From: Streptomyces sp. P3
Lineage (GTDB): Bacteria > Actinomycetota > Actinomycetes > Streptomycetales > Streptomycetaceae
DNA length: 64,000 nucleotides
Reading direction: 5' to 3'
NCBI RefSeq assembly: GCF_003032475.1
Contig: NZ_CP028369.1
Location: 4,030,001 to 4,094,000 of the forward strand
Shown here: positions 42,836 to 49,911 of the stretch, piece by piece
Layout of the letters: each line of letters opens with the position of its first letter
Position numbering within the stretch: the stretch's first letter is position 1
The notes under the pieces: model-generated
Seen by the model: the letters and a program-made list of their open reading frames with translations, nothing else
The model's database searches: none
Told to the model about the DNA's origin: nothing
Made by a program: the position numbers and the translations under genes

Positions 42836-43114
42836 GTGATCGTACGGATCATGGGGGAGGGCCAGTGGGAACTGGCCGACTCCCACTTCGTCGAAATGAA
42901 CAAGCTGGACGACGACCTCCTCGCGGAGATGGAGAGCGGCGACGAGGACGGCTTCCACCGCACCCTCGGCGCCCTCCTGGACGCCGTACGCCGCCTGGGC
43001 GCCCCGCTGCCGGACGAGGCACTGGAGCCCTCCGAGCTCATCCTCCCGTCGCCGGACGCGAGCCTGGAGGAGGTCCGGGACATGCTGAGCGACGACGGCC
43101 TGATCCCGGGATGA
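42836..43114 (+). CDS. pspAA: PspA-associated protein PspAA
   Basis: 92-residue acidic protein from GTG 42836, preceded by GAGGAGG. The family opening VIVRIMGEGQWELADSHF is present, followed by LNKLD-type MNKLDDDLLAEMESGDE and an end at SLEEVRDMLSDDGLIPG. PspAA forms a unit with PspA in actinobacteria and cyanobacteria; its role in the complex is not settled. It is co-transcribed with pspA. Confidence 0.92.
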   Translation: MIVRIMGEGQWELADSHFVEMNKLDDDLLAEMESGDEDGFHRTLGALLDAVRRLGAPLPDEALEPSELILPSPDASLEEVRDMLSDDGLIPG

Positions 43115-43272
43115 CGACGAAGGCCTGATCCCGGCATGACACCGAAGGCCCCTCGGCGCCGGTCACGGCGGCTCAGCCCCTCCGGCAAAGGACGAGCCCC
43201 GTTCGGGGCCGACAGCGGGGGCCGGGGGCGGCAGCCACCGGCTACGGCGAGGAAAGCGACGGCAAGCAGAAA

Positions 43273-44724
43273 GTGACCCTCCTTTCCCGGGCCGAGTGCC
43301 GGCTCAAGGCCCACCCCCTGGCTCTCGACGCCTCCCTCGCCGCGGGCGTCCTCCTGTGCATGCTCGCCGGCTCCCTGGTCGACCCGCACGGCGAGCAGAG
43401 CGTCAGCTGGAGCATCCGCACGCCGGACCTGCTCAGCCTGCTGCTCATGGCCCTCGGGGCGGCCGCGCTCGTCCTGCGCCGCCGCGCCCCCATGACGGTC
43501 CTCGTCCTCACCGGCGCGGCGTCCGTGGCCGAGTCCGTCACCGGTGATCCGCGCGCCCCCGTGGCGATGTCCGCGGTCGTCGCCCTCTTCACCGTCGCCG
43601 CCACCACCGACCGCCCCACCACCCTGCGGGCCGGCCTGCTCACCATGACGGTCCTCACCGGCGCGGCCATGCTCGCCGGACCGCTGCCCTGGTACGCCCA
43701 GGACAACCTCGGGATCCTCGCCTGGACCGGCATCGGGGCCACCGCTGGCGACGCGGTCCGCAGCCGCCGCGCGGCCGTCCAGGCCATCCGGGACCGCGCC
43801 GAGCGGGCCGAGCTCACCCGGGAGGAGGAGGCCCGCCGCAGGGTCGCCGAGGAGCGGCTGCGCATCGCCCGCGACCTGCACGACGTCGTCGCCCACCACA
43901 TCGCGCTGGTCAACGTCCAGGCCGGGGTCGCCGCACACGTCATGGACAAGCGGCCCGACCAGGCCAAGGAGGCCCTCGCGCACGTCCGTGAGGCCAGCCG
44001 CTCCGCGCTCGACGAACTGCGGGCCACGGTGGGTCTGCTGCGCCAGTCCGGCGACCCGGAGGCCCCCACCGAGCCCGCTCCCGGCCTGGACCGCCTCGAG
44101 GAGCTCGCCGGCACCTTCCGCAGTGCCGGGCTCCCGGTCGAGGTGGCCCGCGCCGACCAGGAGACCGAGCTTCCGGCCGCCGTCGGCCTGGCCGCCTACC
44201 GGGTCATCCAGGAAGCTCTCACCAACGTCCAAAAGCATGCCGGAGCGGGGGCGAAGGCCGAGGTCAGCGTGGTGCGGGTGGGGCCCAACATCGAGGTCAC
44301 GGTGCTCGACGACGGGCAGCCCGCGGCCGACGCCTCCCCGGCGGCGGGCAGCGGCCACGGTCTGCTGGGCATGCGGGAACGCGTCACGGCGCTGCGCGGC
44401 ACCCTCACCACCGGTCCCCGCTACGGCGGCGGCTACCGCGTCCACGTGATCCTGCCGGTCAAGCCCCGTACCGGCGCCGCAGGGACGGAGTCCCGCACCG
44501 CCGGCAGCCGTGCCGAGGCGCCCGCCGCCGGGCAGCCCCCGCCCGGCCGGGCGCCCACGGCGCGGTGCCGCACCCCGCAGCCCCGTGCGGAGTCGTCCAC
44601 GGAGCCCTCCCGCGCGGAGCCTTCCACCACTGAGCCCTCCACCACTGGGCCGTCCCGCACGGAGCGGCTCCGAGCCGGGCGGCCCCGTCCTGCCGAGCCC
44701 CGCACCGCAGAGGATCCCGCATGA
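43273..44724 (+). CDS. NarL-type sensor histidine kinase
   Basis: 483 residues. Membrane helices lie at about 19-35, 52-69, 74-90, 96-112 and 120-138, with almost no extracellular loops, so it probably senses within the membrane. The HisKA_3 box ARDLHDVVAHHIALV has phospho-acceptor H203. HATPase motifs are AAYRVIQEALTNVQKHAGAG and DDGQPA, then GHGLLGMRERV. Residues about 395-483 are a Thr/Ser/Pro/Glu tail with repeats (EPSTTEPSTTGPSRTE). It overlaps the regulator gene by ATGA, so the two form a two-component pair. The downstream GTG/ATG choice is uncertain. Confidence 0.92.
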   Translation: MTLLSRAECRLKAHPLALDASLAAGVLLCMLAGSLVDPHGEQSVSWSIRTPDLLSLLLMALGAAALVLRRRAPMTVLVLTGAASVAESVTGDPRAPVAMSAVVALFTVAATTDRPTTLRAGLLTMTVLTGAAMLAGPLPWYAQDNLGILAWTGIGATAGDAVRSRRAAVQAIRDRAERAELTREEEARRRVAEERLRIARDLHDVVAHHIALVNVQAGVAAHVMDKRPDQAKEALAHVREASRSALDELRATVGLLRQSGDPEAPTEPAPGLDRLEELAGTFRSAGLPVEVARADQETELPAAVGLAAYRVIQEALTNVQKHAGAGAKAEVSVVRVGPNIEVTVLDDGQPAADASPAAGSGHGLLGMRERVTALRGTLTTGPRYGGGYRVHVILPVKPRTGAAGTESRTAGSRAEAPAAGQPPPGRAPTARCRTPQPRAESSTEPSRAEPSTTEPSTTGPSRTERLRAGRPRPAEPRTAEDPA

Positions 44725-45401
44725 CCATCCGCGTCCTGCTCGCCGACGACCAGGCGCTGCTGCGCAGCGCCTTCCGGGTGCTCGTCGACTCCGAGCCCGA
44801 CATGGAGGTGGTCGGTGAGGCGTCCGACGGCGCGGAGGCGGTCCGGCTGGCCAAGGAGGGGCCCGTCGACGTCGTCCTGATGGACATCCGCATGCCCGGC
44901 ACGGACGGTCTCGCCGCGACCCGGCTGATCAGCGCCGACCCGGCCCTCGGCCATGTCCGGGTGGTCATCCTGACGACCTTCGAGGTGGACGACTACGTCG
45001 TGCAGTCGCTGCGGGCCGGGGCCTCCGGCTTCCTCGGCAAGGGCAGCGAGCCCGAGGAACTCCTGAGTGCCATCCGGATCGCCGCCGGCGGCGAGGCGCT
45101 GCTCTCGCCGACCGCCACCAAGGGCCTGATCGCCCGCTTTCTGGCCCAGGGCGGCGCGGACGACGACCGGGACCCCGCTCGTTCCGCCCGGCTCGGCGCG
45201 CTCACCGTGCGCGAGCGGGAGGTCCTCGTGCTGGTCGCCGGCGGCCACTCCAACGACGAGATCGCCGAACGGCTGGAGGTCAGCCCCCTCACGGTCAAGA
45301 CACACGTGAACCGGGCCATGGCGAAACTGGGCGCGCGTGACCGGGCGCAGCTCGTGGTGATCGCTTACGAGTCGGGGCTGGTGCGCCCGAGGGCGGAGTG
45401 A
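44721..45401 (+). CDS. NarL/LuxR-family response regulator
   Basis: 226 residues. The receiver has the acidic pair D9-D10, phospho-acceptor D55 (VVLMDIRMPGTDG) and the later Thr/Lys pair (ILTTFEVDDY, GFLGKG). The C-terminal LuxR helix-turn-helix is LTVREREVLVLVAGGHSNDE through EVSPLTVKTHVNRAMAKLG. It overlaps the kinase stop by four bases and so should be its cognate partner. Target genes are unknown; pspA and the Ser/Thr kinase are the nearest candidates. Confidence 0.95.
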   Translation: MTIRVLLADDQALLRSAFRVLVDSEPDMEVVGEASDGAEAVRLAKEGPVDVVLMDIRMPGTDGLAATRLISADPALGHVRVVILTTFEVDDYVVQSLRAGASGFLGKGSEPEELLSAIRIAAGGEALLSPTATKGLIARFLAQGGADDDRDPARSARLGALTVREREVLVLVAGGHSNDEIAERLEVSPLTVKTHVNRAMAKLGARDRAQLVVIAYESGLVRPRAE

Positions 45402-45515
45402 GGGCGGCGCCTTCGGCCCGTGACGGGTGAAGGCCCTTCCCTCGGTCTGCGCCCCCTGGGCGCCTTCCCTATGCTGGCACCTCGACGATCTGCGCGAGAG
45501 GGGACGGGGAGCGCG

Positions 45516-47744
45516 GTGCCGCTGCACAAGGACGACCCGAAATCGCTCGGCGGATACCGGATCGTCGACCGGCTCGGGGCCGGGGGCATGGGCGTCGTCT
45601 ACCGCGGCCGGGCCCGCTCGGGGCGTGAGGTCGCCGTCAAGGTGGTCCACGCCCAGTACGCCGAGGACCCGGTCTTCCGCGCCCGTTTTCGGCAGGAGAT
45701 CGAAGCGGTCCGCAAGGTGAGCGGCGCCTTCACCGCCCCGGTCGTGGACGCCGACCCGGAGGCCGTCCGGCCCTGGATGGCCACCCAGTACGTGTCGGGC
45801 CCCGCGCTCTCCGCCCGCATTCGCGACCACGGCCCGCTGCGTGGCGCGGAACTGCGCCGGCTCGCCCTCGGCCTGGTGGAGGCGCTGCGGGAGATCCACC
45901 GGGCAGGTGTCGTCCACCGCGACCTCAAGCCCGGGAACGTTCTGATGGCCCACGACGGGCCCCGCGTCATCGACTTCGGGATCTCGCGGGCGGCGGAGAA
46001 CCAGACGCTCACCGAGACCGGCAAGATGATCGGCACCCCGCCGTTCATGTCGCCCGAGCAGTTCACGGACGCCCGCTCGGTCGGCCCCGCCTCGGACGTG
46101 TTCTCCCTCGGCGCGCTGCTGGTGTTCGCCGCGACCGGACGAGGCCCCTTCGACGCGGACAGCCCGTATCTGACGGCGTGGCGGGTGATGCAGGAGGAAC
46201 CGAAGGTGGAGGCGGTGGCCGAGCCGCTGCGTTCGGTCCTGACCCGCTGTCTGGCCAAGGACGCCGAGAGCCGGCCCGGACTCGAGGAGCTGGCCGAGGA
46301 GTTCGCCCGGGTACTGCCGGGGCCCGCGGCCGGAGACATGGAGACGGTGTCCCTGCGTCTGCCGCCGCCCGCGACGGGCGACGAACCGGGCGGCCCCGCC
46401 GCGGGGCCCCGCCCCGGCCGCCGCTCCCGGCTGCGCCGATGGCCGGTCCTGGCCGGGACGGCGGGTGTCCTCGTCCTGGCCGTCACCGGCTACCTGCTGC
46501 TCGACGCGGCCTCTTTCAGCAGGACCGGGGAGTCGGGCAGCACGACCGACGGCGCGCCCGTCGGCCGGGACCCCCTGCCCAACGGCTGGAGGCCGTGGCA
46601 GACCTCGGTGTACGGCGCCGCCGCGACCGGGGTGAGGAAACCGCTGGGCGGTGGAGCACCCGACAACGCCTCCCTGTCCTGCGTGATGGGCAGGAGCGCC
46701 CTGTACTGCGGCGGTGACGGCACCCTCCCGGTCCGGATCGACGGGGCGACCGGCCGGATCGCCTGGCGCGCCGAGTCCCTGCCCCCGGGCCTGTCGCAGA
46801 CGCGGTTCAACAGCGGGGTCCTCGGGGTGCACGACGGTGTGCTGCTGGTGTCGGAGTTCGTGATGAACAAGGCGGGCAACGACCAGAGCGCCACCGCGGT
46901 CGCCCTCGACGCCGCCACCGGCAAGCTGCTCTGGTCGCGGCCGCTGTCCGGGGCGGGCCGCGTCGATCCCGCGGTCGTCGGTGATCTCCTGCTGACCTCG
47001 GACGGCAACCGCGTGACCGCCCGCCGACTGCGCGACGGCGCCGTGCGCTGGACGGCCACCGTGCCTGCCGGGCCCACCTACTCCTGTCGGTTCCGGGACG
47101 CCGACGGTGTCCCGTTCGCCGACTGCACCGACGCGGGCACACCCTCGCGCAACGTGTTCTACGCCGTGGATCCCGCCGACGGCTCGACCCGGAAGGTGAG
47201 CGTGCCGGACGGCGACGTCGAGTACGCCGGCGCCGTCGACGGCGCCCTGGTCTTCGTGGCACAGGTCCCGCGGGGCCAGCGGACCTTCGACGAGTCGGCG
47301 TACGGCGAGGTCCTGCTGATCGACCCGGACTCCGGTGCCGTGCAAAGGACGAAGCTGCCCGGCAGTCCGCGCGGGCAGGTGGCGCTGGTGGGCGGGGTGC
47401 TCTGCTTCGCCAACTCCCGTGGGCAGCTGGTCGCCCACGCGCCCGGGACGGGCAAGCGGCTGTGGCAGACCTCGACGACCCTTCAGCAGCCCGGCACGCC
47501 CACCGCCGACGGACAGGGCCGGGCGGTGTTCGCGGCCAGTGCCTCCGGACGGGTCGCCGCCGTCGACATCGAGACCGGCGAGCTGCTGTGGGAGTCCACC
47601 GCGAGGGCCGACCAGGTCATGTCGTCCGGTTACGCCGCGGCGCGGGTGTTCCTCGACGAGGGCGCGCTGGTCGTGCTCAGCCCCGACGGGACCGTCTTCA
47701 CGCTGGACCCGGATCACCCCGACCAGGAACCGCAGTCGGGGTGA
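45516..47744 (+). CDS. PknB-like Ser/Thr protein kinase with extracellular PQQ beta-propeller
   Basis: 742 residues from GTG 45516 (GGGGAG five bases upstream). Kinase: glycine loop LGAGGMGVV (20-28), K42, HRDLKPGN (134-141), DFG (153-155), and activation segment GTPPFMSPEQ. A single membrane helix lies at about 309-328. The exported half has WD/PQQ-type repeats: GATGRIAWRAE, DAATGKLLWSRPL, LRDGAVRWTAT, GTGKRLWQTST, DIETGELLWEST. It therefore probably senses a wall or small-molecule ligand and signals inside. Two cysteines (SLSCVMG, LYCGG) may form a disulfide. Confidence 0.95.
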   Translation: MPLHKDDPKSLGGYRIVDRLGAGGMGVVYRGRARSGREVAVKVVHAQYAEDPVFRARFRQEIEAVRKVSGAFTAPVVDADPEAVRPWMATQYVSGPALSARIRDHGPLRGAELRRLALGLVEALREIHRAGVVHRDLKPGNVLMAHDGPRVIDFGISRAAENQTLTETGKMIGTPPFMSPEQFTDARSVGPASDVFSLGALLVFAATGRGPFDADSPYLTAWRVMQEEPKVEAVAEPLRSVLTRCLAKDAESRPGLEELAEEFARVLPGPAAGDMETVSLRLPPPATGDEPGGPAAGPRPGRRSRLRRWPVLAGTAGVLVLAVTGYLLLDAASFSRTGESGSTTDGAPVGRDPLPNGWRPWQTSVYGAAATGVRKPLGGGAPDNASLSCVMGRSALYCGGDGTLPVRIDGATGRIAWRAESLPPGLSQTRFNSGVLGVHDGVLLVSEFVMNKAGNDQSATAVALDAATGKLLWSRPLSGAGRVDPAVVGDLLLTSDGNRVTARRLRDGAVRWTATVPAGPTYSCRFRDADGVPFADCTDAGTPSRNVFYAVDPADGSTRKVSVPDGDVEYAGAVDGALVFVAQVPRGQRTFDESAYGEVLLIDPDSGAVQRTKLPGSPRGQVALVGGVLCFANSRGQLVAHAPGTGKRLWQTSTTLQQPGTPTADGQGRAVFAASASGRVAAVDIETGELLWESTARADQVMSSGYAAARVFLDEGALVVLSPDGTVFTLDPDHPDQEPQSG

Positions 47745-47759
47745 TCCGGGTCGTTCGGC

Positions 47760-47795
47760 GATCCGGGCGATCCGGGCGATCCGGGCGATCCGGGT
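47760..47795. repeat. four tandem 9-mers GATCCGGGC
   Basis: Copies at 47760, 47769, 47778 and 47787 (the last ends in T), between the convergent kinase and nadA genes. Low-complexity slippage tract. Confidence 0.85.
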
Positions 47796-47814
47796 CGACG
47801 GGGCCGCGGTCCGG

Positions 47815-48999
47815 CTACGGCAGGGCCAGCATCCGCTCCAGCGCCAGCTTGGCGAACTCCTCGGTCTCCCGGTCGACCTCGATGCGGTTGACCAGCTTGC
47901 CGTCGGCCAGCGACTCGAGGGTCCACACCAGATGGGGGAGGTCGATGCGGTTCATGGTCGAGCAGAAGCAGACCGTCTTGTCCAGGAAGACGATCTCCTT
48001 GCCCTCGGGAGCGAAGCGGTTCGCCAGGCGGCGGACCAGGTTCAGCTCGGTGCCGATGGCCCACTTGGAGCCGGCCGGGGCGGCCTCCAGCGCCTTGATG
48101 ATGTACTCGGTCGACCCGACGTAGTCCGCCGCGGCCACGACCTCGTGCCGGCACTCGGGGTGCACGAGGACGTTCACGCCGGGTATCCGGGCGCGGACGT
48201 CGTCGACCGACTCCAGGCTGAAGCGGCCGTGCACCGAGCAGTGGCCCCGCCACAGGATCATCTTCGCGTCGCGCAGCTGCTCGGCGGTCAGCCCGCCGTT
48301 CGGCTTGTGCGGGTTGTAGACGACACAGTCCTCGAGGGACATGCCCATGTCCCGCACGGCGGTGTTGCGGCCGAGGTGCTGGTCCGGCAGGAAGAGCACC
48401 TTCTCGCCCTGCTCGAAGGCCCACTCCAGGGCTCGTTCGGCGTTGGACGAGGTGCAGATGGTGCCGCCGTGCCTACCCGTGAACGCCTTGATGTCCGCGG
48501 ACGAGTTCATGTACGACACCGGCACGACCTGCTCGGCTATGCCGGCCTCGGTCAGCACGTCCCAGCACTCGGCGACCTGCTCGGCGGTGGCCATGTCGGC
48601 CATCGAGCAGCCGGCGGCGAGGTCGGGCAGGACCACCTTCTGGTCGTCGGACGTCAGGATGTCCGCGGACTCGGCCATGAAGTGCACACCGCAGAACACG
48701 ATGTACTCGGCCTCCGGGCGGGCGGCCGCGTCCTTGGCCAGCTTGAAGGAGTCGCCCGTGACGTCGGCGAACTGGATGACCTCGTCGCGCTGGTAGTGGT
48801 GGCCGAGCACGAAGACCTTGTCACCGAGCTTCTCCTTGGCGGCACGGGCGCGCTCGACCAGGTCCGGGTCGGAGGGCGAGGGCAGGTCGCCGGGACACTC
48901 GACGCCCCGCTCGCTCTTCGGGTCGGCCTCACGGCCGAGCAGCAACAGGGCGAGCGGAGACGGCTGTACGTCGAGCTCCGTGGTCTGGGCGGTGGTCAC
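47815..48999 (-). CDS. nadA: quinolinate synthase A
   Basis: 394 residues from GTG 48999, which has AAAGG about nine bases upstream; a GTG at 49008 is too close to that site. The three [4Fe-4S] cysteines are in VFCGVHFMAESADI, VHPECRHEVV and TVCFCSTMNR. VLGHHYQRDEV and GRHGGTICTSSNAERALEW are further family blocks. It condenses iminoaspartate with dihydroxyacetone phosphate to quinolinate, the first committed ring of NAD. nadB/nadC are not in the window. erpA, a cluster-assembly gene, is divergent from it. Confidence 0.96.
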   Translation of the reverse strand: MTTAQTTELDVQPSPLALLLLGREADPKSERGVECPGDLPSPSDPDLVERARAAKEKLGDKVFVLGHHYQRDEVIQFADVTGDSFKLAKDAAARPEAEYIVFCGVHFMAESADILTSDDQKVVLPDLAAGCSMADMATAEQVAECWDVLTEAGIAEQVVPVSYMNSSADIKAFTGRHGGTICTSSNAERALEWAFEQGEKVLFLPDQHLGRNTAVRDMGMSLEDCVVYNPHKPNGGLTAEQLRDAKMILWRGHCSVHGRFSLESVDDVRARIPGVNVLVHPECRHEVVAAADYVGSTEYIIKALEAAPAGSKWAIGTELNLVRRLANRFAPEGKEIVFLDKTVCFCSTMNRIDLPHLVWTLESLADGKLVNRIEVDRETEEFAKLALERMLALP

Positions 49000-49033
49000 G
49001 ACACGCACCCTTTCTACTTTTCGTCGAATTGAC

Positions 49034-49048
49034 GTTATCTATCATAAC
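49034..49048. promoter_or_regulatory. palindrome GTTAT-n5-ATAAC over the nadA -10 region
   Basis: GTTATCTATCATAAC is an exact 5-bp dyad in an AT-rich patch 35 to 49 bases before nadA. On the minus strand it contains TATGAT (49046-49041), a good -10 hexamer. It is well placed for a NAD-pathway repressor. Confidence 0.5.
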
Positions 49049-49300
49049 CCGGCTTCCGTCACTTTCACGATGGTCATTGCGTCGATGTGACGTGAATCCC
49101 GAAACGCGGAACGCCGTCGAGCCGGCGTCACCCCGGTGCCGGTCCGGAGGGCGCTGTCCGCTCCACGGCGGGTGTGCGAGCATGAAAGGCAAGAAGAGGA
49201 AAGAAACGGAGACGCGAGTCCTCGGCCCCGGAATGAATCCGAGGTCCCGGCGGTTGGAAACGTCGGCAAGCAGTCTCCGTACAACCCGGGAGAGATGTAG
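49049..49300. other. divergent nadA-erpA gap
   Basis: No gene supported. It includes a purine-rich stretch at 49181-49217 (AAAGGCAAGAAGAGGAAAGA) and presumably the erpA promoter, whose hexamers I cannot place with confidence. Confidence 0.5.
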
Positions 49301-49657
49301 ATGTCCGTATCGGACGAGAAGACCACTGTCAGCGACGGCATCCTCCTGTCCGACGCCGCCGCGGCGAAGGTCAAGGCCCTGCTCGACCAGGAAGGCCGCG
49401 ACGACCTGGCGCTGCGCGTCGCCGTTCAGCCCGGCGGCTGCTCCGGCCTGCGCTACCAGCTCTTCTTCGACGAGCGCTCGCTCGACGGCGACGTGGTCAA
49501 GGACTTCGACGGGGTCAAGGTCGTCACCGACCGCATGAGCGCCCCGTACCTGGGCGGCGCTTCCATCGACTTCGTCGACACCATCGAGAAGCAGGGCTTC
49601 ACGATCGACAACCCGAACGCGACGGGTTCCTGCGCCTGCGGCGACTCCTTCAGCTAG
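49301..49657 (+). CDS. erpA: A-type iron-sulfur carrier (HesB/IscA/ErpA family)
   Basis: 118 residues from ATG 49301 (GGGAGAG upstream). The three cluster-binding cysteines are C47 (QPGGCSGLRYQLFF), C111 and C113 (TGSCACGDSFS). The protein delivers Fe-S clusters to apo-enzymes; the divergent NadA, LipA and the respiratory Rieske protein in this window are plausible clients. It corresponds to Rv2204c in the syntenic mycobacterial region. Confidence 0.95.
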   Translation: MSVSDEKTTVSDGILLSDAAAAKVKALLDQEGRDDLALRVAVQPGGCSGLRYQLFFDERSLDGDVVKDFDGVKVVTDRMSAPYLGGASIDFVDTIEKQGFTIDNPNATGSCACGDSFS

Positions 49658-49696
49658 GTCGTCGCCGGTTCCACCGTGAACCGCAGCTGAGCCACG

Positions 49697-49735
49697 CGAA
49701 GGCGGCGGCCCCCTCCGAGGGGACCGCCGCCTTCG
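49697..49735. terminator. erpA terminator
   Basis: Twelve-base perfect arms 49697-49708 and 49724-49735 with an inner CCCC/GGGG stem begin 40 bases after the erpA stop. Confidence 0.8.
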
Positions 49736-49764
49736 TGCTGTGCGCTGCCCGGGACGTCCCGGGC

Positions 49765-49859
49765 GGGCCGCTCCGCCCGTGCCGCGCCCTTCGGGCCGCT
49801 CCGCCCGTGCCGCGCCCTTCGGGCCGCTCCGCCCGTGCCGCGCCCTTCGGGCCGCTCCG
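49765..49859. repeat. 28-bp tandem repeat, 3.4 copies
   Basis: Three identical 28-mers start at 49765, 49793 and 49821, each beginning GGGCCGCTCCGCCCGTGCCG, followed by an 11-base partial copy at 49849. It lies between convergent genes and is not translated in any supported frame. Confidence 0.92.
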
Positions 49860-49911
49860 TCCGCGGCCTGTCGTTCGGGTGCCTGTCCGTCCCGAATCCC
49901 CTTCCGAGGGT

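Noticed and set aside
44433..47717. Long minus-strand frame opposite the two-component pair and the Ser/Thr kinase
   Set aside because: Shadow frame; the plus strand encodes intact kinase and receiver motifs.
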